A stretch of DNA of 61,994 nt from Westiellopsis prolifica IICB1 (GCF_004323185.1 NZ_NAPS01000001.1:1856748-1918741), one strand, 5' to 3'. Counted from the stretch's first letter, positions 45,322-55,001 are shown. Numbers and translations: made by a program. The notes: generated from the sequence alone by a model not told the origin.

Positions 45322-45687
45322 CTATGTAATCTCACTACTTTCCAATTCATTTTTTTCTTTATTTTCTTTATTTTCTTTATTTTCTTTATTTTCTTTATTG
45401 TCTTTATTTTCTGTAGATTCAGATTCTTTAACTCGACGTATAGGAACATTGGCAATTAAAGCACTTGTTCGCTGATTGCTTTCTAAAGAAAACTCTAAAC
45501 CCTCGGTTTCGATTTCGACATAGCGACAAACAATATCCAAAATTTCTTGTCGCATTTTTTCGATCATTTGGGGGCTTAAATCAGCGCGGTCATGAGCAAT
45601 TACCAATTGTAGGCGACGCTTAACTTGATTACGACTGTTAACGTCAGAATTACGAGTAAATAATCGTTCTAAAAGTTCTATGATCAT
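45322..45687 (-). CDS. minE: MinE, cell-division topological specificity factor
   Basis: This 121-residue MinE has an N-terminal anti-MinCD helix (LLERLFTRN...AKRRL-type: [21 protein letters not shown]) and a dimerisation domain ([20 protein letters not shown]). It drives MinD oscillation by stimulating its ATPase. The C-terminal 35 residues are an added Lys/Glu/Asn tail made of about six ENK repeats. It is last in the minC-minD-minE operon. Confidence 0.93.
   Translation of the reverse strand: MIIELLERLFTRNSDVNSRNQVKRRLQLVIAHDRADLSPQMIEKMRQEILDIVCRYVEIETEGLEFSLESNQRTSALIANVPIRRVKESESTENKDNKENKENKENKENKEKNELESSEIT
45355..45410 (-). repeat. TTTTCTTTA 9-bp microsatellite in minE
   Basis: About six tandem 9-bp units, read as ENK, inside the MinE C-terminal tail. 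The copy number may vary between strains. Confidence 0.85.
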
Positions 45688-45718
45688 TGCTGCTAAGTAT
45701 GGACAGATGGAGAAAACA

Positions 45719-46525
45719 TCAAATTATTTTTGTCCACAACAATCTCCTGAGACGAGAGAAGATGCTGTCATTGGGTGAGTCGAGTTCAAGAAATTCGACG
45801 GTTTCACCTTCCAATCTGCGAGCAATGTTATCAAAGGCGGTAGCCGCTAAAGAGGGAGTTTCTCCTAATACTAAAGGTTCGCCGCGATTGGTAGAGACTA
45901 TAACGCGCTCATCATCCGGGATGACCCCAATCAGAGGAATTGCCAGAAGTTCCTGAACATCCTGCACAGACATCATATCATTAGCCCGTACCATTGCGGG
46001 CTTGATCCGGTTAATTATTAAATGAATACGTTTGACACCTTGTGCTTCTAATAACCCGACGACGCGATCGGCATCTCGGACGGAAGCAATTTCCGGTGTG
46101 GTGACAATTAATGCTTCTTTGGCTGGGGCGATCGCATTTTTAAACCCCATTTCAATACCTGCGGGACTATCAATAATTACATATTGATATTTTTGTGCTA
46201 GTGCATTCACTAATAATTTCATCTGGTCAGGAGTGACTGCATCTTTTGTACGGTTCTGGGCCGCAGGTAACAAGACTAAGTTTGGTTGACGCTTGTCTTT
46301 TACCAATGCTTGTTCAAGGCGACACTCCCTAGCTAAAACTTCTACCGCCGTATAAACAATGCGATTTTCTAGTCCTAGCAACAAATCTAGATTTCTCAAG
46401 CCAAAATCTGCATCAACTAATGCTACTTGACGCCCTATTTTTGCTAAGGCCATGCCTAAATTGGCTGTACAAGTGGTTTTACCCACGCCTCCTTTACCGG
46501 AGCTAATCACAATAATGCGAGTCAT
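45719..46525 (-). CDS. minD: MinD, septum-site-determining ATPase
   Basis: This 268-residue ParA/MinD ATPase has a deviant Walker A ([11 protein letters not shown], Lys near 11), [14 protein letters not shown], a switch [13 protein letters not shown] and a C-terminal amphipathic membrane-targeting helix ([10 protein letters not shown]). It recruits MinC and binds membrane in the ATP form. The start ATG46525 gives the family-typical [15 protein letters not shown]; the frame opens upstream to 46567. It lies between minC and minE, with 49 and 31-base gaps. Confidence 0.94.
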   Translation of the reverse strand: MTRIIVISSGKGGVGKTTCTANLGMALAKIGRQVALVDADFGLRNLDLLLGLENRIVYTAVEVLARECRLEQALVKDKRQPNLVLLPAAQNRTKDAVTPDQMKLLVNALAQKYQYVIIDSPAGIEMGFKNAIAPAKEALIVTTPEIASVRDADRVVGLLEAQGVKRIHLIINRIKPAMVRANDMMSVQDVQELLAIPLIGVIPDDERVIVSTNRGEPLVLGETPSLAATAFDNIARRLEGETVEFLELDSPNDSIFSRLRRLLWTKII

Positions 46526-46574
46526 GACAAAAACGCGCTCGATGATGTTTCTGTAAATATATAACAATAGAGCT

Positions 46575-47678
46575 TCATGGCTCTTGGTTTATCCGATTAA
46601 ATAGGGTCTTAGAAAAATCACTAGCCCTACCGATACGAATTCCTCGTGGTGTTACATATGCCACTTCAGGATAAAATTGCATCGGCAATTTTTCTGGCGC
46701 TCTAGCAACAGCATCTGCGATCCGCAATTGGGTTGGTTCCATTTGCAAGGCCATAATCAGACACTCACGATTACCCCCAGCACCAGCATGAGCAATTCCT
46801 CGGAGACGACCCCACACGAGAATATCACCATCTGCAACTACGATGCCACCTGGATTTACATCTCCTAAGATAATCACACTTCCAGGGTGGCGAATTTCTA
46901 CACCAGACCGCACCGTCATCTCTAGATAAAGAGCATCTTTTGAGGGTTTGTTGCTGATTTTAGAATTAGAACCAAGGATATTTTCTCGTTGTATTTGTTC
47001 AACAGAGTAACCAGCAGTAGCTGCTGCGATCGCAGTTTGGCGACGACTGGTAGCAACCGATTTCAGTTGCATTTGCACATTCCCTAGAGATTCGGCCAGT
47101 TGTTGCAGTTGTCTTGCATCTAAAAGGCGATCGCCTGCTACTAAATGCACAGGTGTATTCGGTGCTGTAAAGCGATCGCTACCATGAAGTCGTACCTTTA
47201 ATTGTTGCCAAATATCATTCCAATTTCGTTCCGAACCAGACAATTGCGATTCTGTGGGCAAAATTAATAAAAATCTTCCCTCCTCTGTTTTCATCTGAAT
47301 TTGAATATTCTTCTTCACCCCATTTTCTGCTGGAGGTGATTTCGGCACATCTTTATGCAAGAGGTCAACATTCAATTCTGCATCCACAATCGTCTGGGAC
47401 TCTACACTAGCAACAGTAGAATTTGATTCCAGTTCACTAGAGACAGAATTGGACTTTAAATACAGCAGTACAGAATTTATTTCCGCTTCTGGAAGTATAG
47501 AAGTAGACTCCGTATCATCCACAATAGAATCAGTCTCTGTAGCAGTATCTTGCTCTTGAGCTTGATCTTGATCACAAACAGTTAATTTTACCTCTATATC
47601 AGAAAGACTGGAGATTGATTCTGCATCATCAACAGCAGAATGTGACTTGAGATCGGGCATAGCAGAATCAGAAGTCAT
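46575..47678 (-). CDS. minC: MinC, septum-site inhibitor, with long N-terminal extension
   Basis: This 367-residue MinC has its C-terminal beta-helix domain from about residue 250 (RSGVEIRHPGSVIILGDVNPGG...WGRLRGIAHAGAGG) and an N-terminal MinC-N-like region near 130-215. It blocks FtsZ assembly together with MinD. The first 120 residues are an acidic, Ser/Asp/Glu-rich stretch with repeated DDAES/DDTES and SDIE units, longer than usual for the family and probably disordered. First gene of the operon. Confidence 0.92.
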   Translation of the reverse strand: MTSDSAMPDLKSHSAVDDAESISSLSDIEVKLTVCDQDQAQEQDTATETDSIVDDTESTSILPEAEINSVLLYLKSNSVSSELESNSTVASVESQTIVDAELNVDLLHKDVPKSPPAENGVKKNIQIQMKTEEGRFLLILPTESQLSGSERNWNDIWQQLKVRLHGSDRFTAPNTPVHLVAGDRLLDARQLQQLAESLGNVQMQLKSVATSRRQTAIAAATAGYSVEQIQRENILGSNSKISNKPSKDALYLEMTVRSGVEIRHPGSVIILGDVNPGGIVVADGDILVWGRLRGIAHAGAGGNRECLIMALQMEPTQLRIADAVARAPEKLPMQFYPEVAYVTPRGIRIGRASDFSKTLFNRINQEP

Positions 47679-48141
47679 GTAGCATTAGCCTAAAAAGAAA
47701 AACTGAGCAACTAACAATCTTAAATTATTTGTCTTTAATACTGGGTTGTTGAAAGTTGTAAATTATCAAACAAGTATGAGACAGAAGAATTCCTGTCTTT
47801 AGAAGTTCATATGAATGATAGATGTTTACCCCGGCTTGGTATAAGAATCTAGCACAAATTCTCTTCAGAATTTGAAAGCACGATTTGAAACAAACTACTG
47901 AAATCTTGGCTCCAACAATTGTACAACGCGATTTATACAGAATTCTTTGCAAAACTGTTTCATCCACAACACCTCTGGTTTCAAGGAAAAAGGGAAAAAC
48001 AAAAGGGACGAATATTTATCCGTTATGTCATTTCCCAAAATTCCACACTCCCCACACCCAGACGCGATGAATCGCGTCTCTACATTACACCCCACACTCC
48101 CCACACTCCCTTGTCCCCCTTTTCCCCGCTCCCCGCTCCCC
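47679..48141. other. Gap between minC and the acid sugar kinase gene, repeat rich
   Basis: No real gene was seen. A GACGCGATGAATCGCGTC palindrome is at 48060-48084, and C-rich CCACACTCCC and CCCCGCTCCCCGCTCCCC units run from 48085 to 48140. The minC promoter should lie near 47690-47800. Confidence 0.45.
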
Positions 48142-49485
48142 TTACTTAGTCTTTTGACTCAGCCGTTGATACACAGTTGCCAAACCATTTGCATCACCGA
48201 CGTTCCCTGGAAATAGGACAACTGGTAAATTCGGAAACTGCGGATGGTCAGATGGAGTCCGTACCATTGAACAACCGGGTAAGATTTGACCAAGTAATCG
48301 GGCAGAAGTCAAAGCTAACCCTGTACTCAAGACATCGTTAGAAGTTATACCACCTTTACTAATTAAAAATCCTAAATCTGCTGGCAAACCCTGGACAACT
48401 TCCATTAATAAACGGGAAACTTTAGCTCCAAATTGTAAGCGTGTATTCACATCTTTAAAAGTAAGTTCTTGGCGACTGGTGTAAACTACTGGTGTTTTGC
48501 CGCCTGCATGAGCAGTGTGAACTTTTTCGAGGACTTCGCTTAACAATGTGGCAGATTGATCAACATCATCCAATAAACGCGCCACCTCAACTTCAACCCC
48601 GAATGTACCTTCTGCTTGTAGTAGTGCTTCTAGCTGCTGAGTTGTTTTTTTGACATGAGAACCGACAATCACAGCCCCTGGTTTGCCATTGCGTACATAC
48701 TCAGCCATATTTTCCGGTGCGATCGCTTGCGGGGGTAAAGCAGCCAAAGCTGTTAAAATACTGGCAGCACTGCGAAATAAAAAGCGTTTGCCTTGACTTG
48801 CTGCTGCTAAAATATCTTGAGCAAAACGATCTAGATCCGCTTGAGTTTCTCCATCTACAACACAGCACTGATTACCATTCAAATTCATCAAAGCTTCTAA
48901 ACTGCCATTACGGATATCTGCAAGTAAAAATCTTTTTACTGAGTCTGCATGAATCCGTCCTTGTGTTTTTTCTTCTACATATTTGGGTAAATAACTGTGA
49001 TGGTAGCCAAAAACAGAATCACGAGCAAACTCTGTTTCATGAACAGGTTTAGGAACACCATCAACAATGAGATAATGTATGCTGTCGCGGGTAATACGTC
49101 CACCCTCAAAAAAAGCCGGGACGAGAAAATGAGCATCAAAAGGGCCGAGTTCTTCTGCAATCACATCGGTTTCAATCGGGTAGTGTCCCCGTAAAGTCGA
49201 GTCAGAACGACTGACGATGAGAAAACCCCCCATATCCCCCCCTTCTGAAGGGGGGGTAGTCGCTAAAGCTGCTTGCAAATTCTGACAAACTTCTTTGGTG
49301 ACAGAAGCAGCCGACTCAGGCGGTAAGGCTCTAGTATTTGTTAAGACAAAGAAAATTGGTGCATCGTCTTGCAATCCCAGGCGTAAAGTATCCACATCCC
49401 AACGCATGAGTAATAAACAGCTGTGGACTGTTTGTGAACCGGTTGGATCATCATCAAGGACGATTATTTTTGGTTTTATGGTCAT
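48142..49485 (-). CDS. Four-carbon acid sugar kinase family protein (DUF1537)
   Basis: This 447-residue protein opens with IIVLDDDPTGSQTVHSCLLL, the DDDxTGSxT motif of the N-terminal sugar-acid-binding domain. The C-terminal part has VIVGSHVKKTTQQLEALL and GISSNDVLS-like nucleotide-binding parts (ISKGGITSNDVLSTGL, CSMVRTPSDHPQFPNLPVVLFPGNVGD). These enzymes phosphorylate four-carbon sugar acids in catabolic pathways. It is preceded by a small membrane protein gene 7 bases away and they are likely co-transcribed. The natural substrate is unknown. Confidence 0.8.
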   Translation of the reverse strand: MTIKPKIIVLDDDPTGSQTVHSCLLLMRWDVDTLRLGLQDDAPIFFVLTNTRALPPESAASVTKEVCQNLQAALATTPPSEGGDMGGFLIVSRSDSTLRGHYPIETDVIAEELGPFDAHFLVPAFFEGGRITRDSIHYLIVDGVPKPVHETEFARDSVFGYHHSYLPKYVEEKTQGRIHADSVKRFLLADIRNGSLEALMNLNGNQCCVVDGETQADLDRFAQDILAAASQGKRFLFRSAASILTALAALPPQAIAPENMAEYVRNGKPGAVIVGSHVKKTTQQLEALLQAEGTFGVEVEVARLLDDVDQSATLLSEVLEKVHTAHAGGKTPVVYTSRQELTFKDVNTRLQFGAKVSRLLMEVVQGLPADLGFLISKGGITSNDVLSTGLALTSARLLGQILPGCSMVRTPSDHPQFPNLPVVLFPGNVGDANGLATVYQRLSQKTK

Positions 49486-49492
49486 TTTTATA

Positions 49493-50158
49493 TCAAGAAT
49501 GCGACTGCTGTAATTTTCTTATCTGGCTTTGTACGTCTAAGTCAATCTGTAATAATTGATTGAGAATTTGAGCATGTTCCCCTGCTGAACTGCTAACTTG
49601 TAAAGCTTGGAGATTAGATAAATTATTGACAAATAACTCTTGTTGATCAATAACCGATTTTTTATTATCCCTTAATAGCCGCTCGATTTTCAAACCACGA
49701 ACTAAATCTTCTCTCACCAATTGTAGTGCAGCACTAATAGTTTCTCGCTCATGAGCATTATTTTCTAAGTTTTCAGAGATGGCTTGTTGGTCAAGATTAT
49801 CTACCGCTTGCACCCCTGCATGATATTTATCAACTTCATTTAAAAGAATTATTAATGCTTTGGAATAACGAAAACGTCGCCACAACCAACGCCCAACTAC
49901 TACTACAATTGCTACGACAATTAGCAAGATAATTCCTAAGCCAATTTGCGAACCACTTGTTAGAGTAATTAACGCATAAATCAATCCGGTAATTAACAAA
50001 ACCAAAAGCAATGTTTCCCGGACTTCTTTGAGTAAAAAAGCAAAGCGCTGTTTGCGATTTTCCATCAGCGAAGGTAGGAGGAAAAGTTCTGGTTTGACAC
50101 CAGTTAAACGTTTCAATTCTCCCTTAGTTATTTCCAAGCCTAGTAAGTCAGGCTGCAC
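49493..50158 (-). CDS. Membrane protein with two transmembrane segments and a coiled-coil tail
   Basis: The GTG start at 50158 is preferred: AGGAG lies seven bases upstream. A TTG at 50182 would add eight residues. The protein (221 residues) has two hydrophobic stretches near residues 50-68 and 72-94 (LLLVLLITGLIYALITL and LGIILLIVVAIVVVVGRWL). A helical, Leu/Gln-rich tail follows (about 115-215). No family recognised; it lies just upstream of the acid sugar kinase gene. Confidence 0.65.
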   Translation of the reverse strand: MQPDLLGLEITKGELKRLTGVKPELFLLPSLMENRKQRFAFLLKEVRETLLLVLLITGLIYALITLTSGSQIGLGIILLIVVAIVVVVGRWLWRRFRYSKALIILLNEVDKYHAGVQAVDNLDQQAISENLENNAHERETISAALQLVREDLVRGLKIERLLRDNKKSVIDQQELFVNNLSNLQALQVSSSAGEHAQILNQLLQIDLDVQSQIRKLQQSHS

Positions 50159-50165
50159 AGAGATA

Positions 50166-50170
50166 CTCCT
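50166..50170 (-). promoter_or_regulatory. AGGAG ribosome binding site for a GTG start
   Basis: AGGAG seven bases before GTG50158 fixes the start of the coiled-coil membrane protein. Confidence 0.65.
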
Positions 50171-50229
50171 GTGGAAGTGCAAGTTGCGTATATAGCAATC
50201 CTATATGATTTGTGAGAATTGCAGAGCTT

Positions 50230-50411
50230 AGATCCCCGACTTCTTTAAGGATACAGCTGGCGAATCAGGGGTGACACCCCTCACCGACGATTTTTCGTCA
50301 TTCCACCACATGTAGAGACGCGCCATGGCGCGTCTCTACAACCAATTTGTGGGCGAACGAGGGGTTTGACCCCCTATTCGCCAGCTGCATCCTTTAAGAA
50401 GTCGGGGATCT
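50230..50411. mobile_element. 182-bp MITE-like inverted-repeat element with nested palindrome
   Basis: Long arms: AGATCCCCGACTTCTTTAAG at the left and the complementary CTTTAAGAAGTCGGGGATCT at the right. The pairing continues through GATACAGCTGGCGAAT / ATTCGCCAGCTGCATC. Inside lies the 30-bp TGTAGAGACGCGCCATGGCG palindrome family member (50311-50340). It has no coding capacity. Confidence 0.8.
50311..50340. repeat. TGTAGAGACGCGCCATGGCGCGTCTCTACA palindrome
   Basis: Perfect 30-bp palindrome nested in the larger inverted-repeat element; sister copies are at 18069 and 56022. Confidence 0.85.
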
Positions 50412-50465
50412 TGTCTCTCACGAATGATTGAGGAATGCTATGTATCAATAAGGTTCAGTTAAGGA

Positions 50466-50560
50466 CAGGACTTACGCAAAACATAACGCGCATTTGCGGT
50501 AATTCATGAATTACCGCTACGCAAGCATAAGGTTTTCGGTCACATCTTGCGTAAGTCCTG
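50466..50560. mobile_element. 95-bp MITE-like element
   Basis: CAGGACTTACGCAA at the left end and TTGCGTAAGTCCTG at the right end form perfect 14-bp inverted repeats. A second palindrome (GCGGTAATTCATGAATTACCGC) lies in the middle. It has no open frame. No clear target duplication was seen. Confidence 0.8.
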
Positions 50561-50650
50561 AAGGATAATTGTAGGTTGAGTTGAGGCTTTGCAAAACCCA
50601 ACAAACGTTTAAACTAGAACGTTGAGCCTCAGAACTCGAAATTTGAGAAG

Positions 50651-52246
50651 CTACGCTAGTCCCAACTGTTGCTTTAACGCTTCTGGAACATTTTTTGCTG
50701 TTTCAAATCCACGTACACCTTCCCACTTAGTATTTTCATCCCACCGGATATCTCTTAATATTTCACCATCGCTTAAGGATCTGAGTATTGCACGACTTAA
50801 GAATTTACTACTGACATTTACATCAAGAAATCTATCACTGAGAAATCTGTCGCTGAGGATAGCTCCACTCAGATTTGCACCACTCAAATTTGCCCCACAA
50901 AGATTTGTTCCGTTGAGGATAGCTCCACTCAGATTTGCACCACTCAAATTTGCCCCACAAAGATTTGCTGCGCTCAGGTCTGCGCTTCTGAGGATTGCGC
51001 CTGTGAGGACTGCACCACTAAGGTCTGTGTGGCTAAAATCTACGTCCCAGAGATCTGCGTTGCGGAGGTCAGCGTGACTTAGGTTTGCATTGTTAAGGTC
51101 TGCATGGCTGAGAACTGCACCCCAAAGATGTGCGCGATTCAGGTTTGTGTAGCTAAGAAATTGCCCAACAATACTATGGAAAGTCCAAAGCTTGAGTCCG
51201 TTAGTATAGTGAATAATGGGAAGCAATCTCCTTGTAGAAGGATTTTGTTCATCCGCTTGACCAGAAGGATAAAAAATTATTTGTTCTTTCAAATCTTCTC
51301 GCCCTTGAGCATAGCGGTGCAACCCCAAAAGCAAAATCATCACATTTAGCCCAGCATAAATATCTACCTGTCGCTGTCCCAAGGAAATATTTTGCTCGTG
51401 CAATTGCCGTGATTTTTTTTGAGGTAAGGTTTCTGTGTAAGCATCAATAAATTCTCCCTCGCACCAACGCTCATAAAAATCATGTAATCGCTGGAATAGT
51501 TGGACTGGTCGAAATCTCTCTCCCCTCTGTGCTTGCGGAGAGGGGTTGGGGGTGAGGTCAGGCGCTGTGAGCAACCCCATCAAATATTCCACAATTTCTA
51601 GCGTCAGCCCACCGTAACCCAACAAATCATAAATTTCCCAATCCATCTGGTCTTGTTGAATATTAAATCCTCTCCCCTTTCTTCCCGGTTCTGTCCAATT
51701 TTCTAAGCTTTCTTTTAAGCGTTCAGCACACAAAAACTCACTAAAACTTTTATGGGCAAATTCTACTGAACCTGTTTGTTTACCTGGCTGGAGATAAAAA
51801 GCTGCTAAAGCATTTCTCAAAGGATTATCGCCTATGCGTTTTCTTGCTTCTTCTAATAATTTTTTAGCTGTGTCATCAAGCCGTTTTTCAATCATGGAGA
51901 TTGCTGCACATTCTCCACCAGATTGCACCACACATAAACCTGCTTCTGTGAGAATACGCCGTAAATCTTCTGTATCTTGTTCTGTTAATTCCCGATTGAG
52001 AATCTCTGGCCGTTGTTTTGTTAATACCCAGTCTAAAGATTTTTGATAAATCAGAATTTTTGCTTGTGTACCGTTAGCATCGGCAAACATTTCTATAGTT
52101 AGTTCACCATCGCGATGCATCGCCGCTAACAGATAAAGTAATAGCGGCTCTTGTGCTAATTCTCTGACTCTATCAGGACAATTTTGATTTTGCAAAAACT
52201 GCTGAAATGCTATGGTTTTATCTTTACCTATTTGCGCCGACCATTT
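50651..52246 (-). pseudogene. NACHT-pentapeptide protein, C-terminal part after in-frame TAA
   Basis: This is the same frame as the NACHT half, directly after TAA 52247-52249, with the sequence continuing KWSAQIGKDKTIAFQQ. It continues LREL-type helical parts (AQEPLLLYLLAAMHRDGE), a repeat-encoded insertion (TPNPSPQAQRGER near 51520-51560) and then about 25 pentapeptide repeats (ADLSAANLCGANLSGANL) to about residue 470 of the second part. Without readthrough this half would need to start internally. Pentapeptide repeats form a right-handed quadrilateral beta helix. Confidence 0.75.
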
Positions 52247-53566
52247 TTAAAACCACTGCTCTTGGATTTTTTTATCCATTGGCAAGATTTCCACCCGTTC
52301 CAGATTGGCTGGCATATTTCTTTCTATACTTTGTAATGCCAGAGTTCGCCCAGTAATTAATACTCGATGCCCTTTTTCAAGGTTACGCTGGCAACTTTCC
52401 TGAAACCCTCCCACTTGTTTGAGAAATTCTTCTAAACCGTCGCTGGTTCTTTTTTCCATCAACAACTCATCAAAACCATCCAGCAAAAACAAATATCGAA
52501 TGTTTTTATCTGTTAACCAGCCATCATCATTATTAGCAAAATCTCTATCTACTGCCTGACAGATTGTATTTTCAAAATTCTTTTCAAAGGTTCTAATATC
52601 CCGCAAGCGGATCAAAATAGGTGTCCAAATCGGATGTAGATTTTGTCTAATCCAATCAGCAAACATCCGACAAAATACACTTTTACCCCTTCCTGGGCCG
52701 CCTTGGATAAATAAAACTTTATCTTGTTTATAGGAGTTTTGAAGTAAGTCTTTTGCCCAAGTTTCTAAATCAATTGGTTGCTTTTCGCTATCCTTTTGAC
52801 CATTTGTATCCAGTGGCTGTGATTGTAGCGGAACATAGATATCTTTAAAAGTGAATTGTTCTGCAAATACTTTTTCTTTAGGTTTTTCTGCAATCTGCTT
52901 ATTTAAATAATCATCAATACTTTGATATTTTTCTAGTTCTTTGCGCCAGCCATCGCGGAATAGTCCCGCTAAGTTTTTCACTGTATCTCCTGCTTCCGCT
53001 AAGGCTTGGTTCATGTATCGCTGTGTATTCCAAGCCACCCGTTGAGTAAAAGTTTCTGCTTGTGTGGGGCTAAGTCCTGCTACTTTTAAAATATATGACA
53101 ACTGGCGGTTAAACTCTTGAGCTAATTTCGTTTCCCGAAAGCAGGTGATAGCTTTTCTTGCTTCTTCTTCATTAATTTCAATGAATCCTTCTGCAACAGC
53201 TTCACTTGTATGTATTGTCCCAATTTTTGCCAATAAATCTTGGTCTTCTATCGTGTTTAATATTCTTTCAAAACTTTCTACATAAGCTATCCGTGCTGCA
53301 ATACTAACGCATTCCTCTAGACTTGCTTCTCCAGTCTTTTCTTGGTAAAACTTGATCGCTTTGGCTGTCAGTCCGACAAAGGATAGTCCAGCAACAGCAA
53401 CACCCACTGGTGCGAAGGGAGTACCTAACAATCCTAATGCTACGGCTAATTCCAGACTCGCTTTAGAAACTTCTGCACCTGTTTCTGTTGTGTTTGTTGG
53501 TTTTTTTAAGAAATCTGGGATATCTTTAGTGAAAAAATTCCGTAGCTTTTCCAGCCTTGTTGTCAT
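52247..53566 (-). pseudogene. NACHT NTPase, N-terminal part, cut by in-frame TAA
   Basis: This 439-residue part opens MTTRLEKLRNFFTKDIPDFLKK and has a helical N-terminus, a hydrophobic stretch (about 40-66) and a NACHT domain. The P-loop is FIQGGPGRGKSVF near 289 and Walker B is LFLLDGFDELL near 362, with RVLITGRTLAL as a sensor strand. It ends QEQWF and TAA. The full-length reading across the stop would give about 972 residues. NACHT proteins act as signal-transducing NTPases in bacterial immunity and signalling; this one looks inactivated, unless the stop is read through or is a sequencing error. Confidence 0.82.
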
Positions 53567-53937
53567 AATTACCCTTTGCTTGCTGACTATTAGACCTCTT
53601 GCATGAATACAATATTTACCCTCATCCCCCAGCCCCTTCTCCCAAAATTGGGAGAAGAGGAGCCAATTTCAAAGTCCCTCTCCCATGTTTGGGCTGCGGT
53701 GTACACACAAGTCTTATAAAGTTGCCTAGTGGCGTTTTGATCCCCCCTAACCCCCCTTGAAAAGGGGGGAACTAGAATCAAAGTCCCCCTTTTTAAGGGG
53801 GATTTAGGGGGATCAGAGGATTTGTGTGTACACGGTAGCCCATGTTTGGGAGAGGGATTTAGGGAGAGGGTAAAGATTCATGCAAGAGGTCTATTCTGAG
53901 AGTAACAGTCTTTAATTGTCGTGCGCGAGTAGAGGAT
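53567..53937. repeat. Gap filled with GGGGGATTTAGGGGGATC-type repeats
   Basis: Related C- and G-rich inverted motifs (CCCCCTAACCCCCCTTG / AAGGGGGATTTAGGGGGATC) run from about 53625 to 53880. Two halves of a GTGTACAC-containing motif flank them. No gene is seen. Confidence 0.6.
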
Positions 53938-54030
53938 TTAAATTAACTTTAAAGGTAAACCATCTTGAAATGTGAGAAATTCCTCCAGTTTGATGGGTGT
54001 CCAAACTTCGTTGTTGGTGAGAGGAGTCGC
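53938..54030 (-). pseudogene. 3' fragment of a class II amidotransferase gene (duplicate)
   Basis: The minus strand reads ATPLTNNEVWTPIKLEEF then TFQDGLPLKLI and a stop, nearly the same as the end of the complete amidotransferase at 55002 (TTPLTDNEVWTPIKPGEL...FQDGLPLKLS). The rest of the gene is absent. One unit of the 21-bp tandem repeat (53908-53930) also came along. The ATG/GTG region of the DJ-1 gene on the other strand begins at its end. Confidence 0.8.
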
Positions 54031-54031
54031 A

Positions 54032-54643
54032 GTGAAAGTACAAATCATCATTTTTGATGGGTTTGATGAGCTTGATGCTATTGCTCCCTTTGAAGTTTTG
54101 CGGAGTGCAATGGCGATTGGTGCTGACGTGCAAGCAGAACTTGTCACTCTAGATGGCTCTACGGAGGTTATCGCAGCTCACGGATTGCGAGTTCAACCTG
54201 ATGCCAAACTTGAGCTTGATCAGAAATTAGATATTTTGATTGTGCCAGGTGGAGGTTGGGGGAATCGCGCTACACAAGGAGCGTGGGCTGAAGCGCAACG
54301 AGGTGAGATACCAAGGGCAATTTCCCAGTTGCACCAAAGCGGCACAACGATAGCCTCAGTTTGTACGGGTGCGATGTTGGTTGCAGGAGCGGGTCTTCTA
54401 AAAGGTCGTCCAGCAATTACACATCATGTAGCTATAGAAGATTTAAAAGCTATTGGTGCAGAAATTGTACAAGCTCGTGTTGTAGATGATGATGATATTG
54501 TTACAGCAGGAGGTATAACTTCTGGTTTAGATTTGACATTGTGGCTACTAGAACGGTTTTTGAGTTCTCAAATTGCTCATCAGGTGGAGAAAGAATTGGA
54601 GTATGAGCGTCGCGGTACGGTGTGGCGTCGGTCGGCAGCATAA
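54032..54643 (+). CDS. DJ-1/PfpI family protein
   Basis: This 203-residue protein has the DJ-1/PfpI fold: VQIIIFDGFDELDAIAPFEVLR, the nucleophile elbow SVCTGAMLVAGAGLL with Cys, VPGGGWGNR and GITSGLDLTLWLLERF. The His is in TTHH-like sequence after the elbow (AITHHVAIED). This group includes amidase-like and AraC-type regulators' N-terminal domains. GTG54032 is preferred, with GAGG seven bases upstream; the frame reads back to 53972 through duplicated antisense DNA. Confidence 0.8.
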   Translation: MKVQIIIFDGFDELDAIAPFEVLRSAMAIGADVQAELVTLDGSTEVIAAHGLRVQPDAKLELDQKLDILIVPGGGWGNRATQGAWAEAQRGEIPRAISQLHQSGTTIASVCTGAMLVAGAGLLKGRPAITHHVAIEDLKAIGAEIVQARVVDDDDIVTAGGITSGLDLTLWLLERFLSSQIAHQVEKELEYERRGTVWRRSAA

Positions 54644-55001
54644 CAAACAATTTTGGATTTCGGATTTTAGAAAACCCAATTGAGTCCCAGGATTTATCCG
54701 CTTTCTTGTACCCTGGGAGGAATTATCGGTCATTTTGCGATCGCAGTGGGAATACAAAGTGATTAACAGCACATGATATGACAATCTTTGAACCTCGTCG
54801 ATGAGTCTTTGAACCTCGTCGATGAGTCTTTAATACTCGTCAACGAGTCTTTAATTGTCGTGGGCGAGTCTTTGATACTCGTCGATGAGTCTTTAATTGT
54901 CGTGGGCGAGTCTTTGATACTCGTCAACGAGTCTTTGATCTCCGTCAACGAGTCTTTGAACCTCGTCAACGAGTCTTTAATTGTCGTGTGTAAGTAGAAG
55001 A
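54644..55001. repeat. 21-bp tandem repeat array between DJ-1 and amidotransferase genes
   Basis: About ten imperfect copies of GAGTCTTTGAACCTCGTCGAT lie at 54782-54993. Because 21 is divisible by three, all frames stay open on both strands and give false small reading frames such as repeated SLILVNE. No gene is supported here. Confidence 0.88.

Noticed and set aside
47885-48216. Four overlapping frames between minC and the sugar kinase gene
   Set aside because: They read through palindromic and C-rich repeats; the RRDESRLYI peptide is a repeat signature.
50622-51077. 151-codon plus-strand frame with repeated LRFAPLKFAP
   Set aside because: Antisense of the pentapeptide repeats of the NACHT gene.
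54788-54997. 69-codon frame made of SLILVNE repeats
   Set aside because: Consequence of a 21-bp tandem repeat; codons do not show conserved protein selection that I can see.
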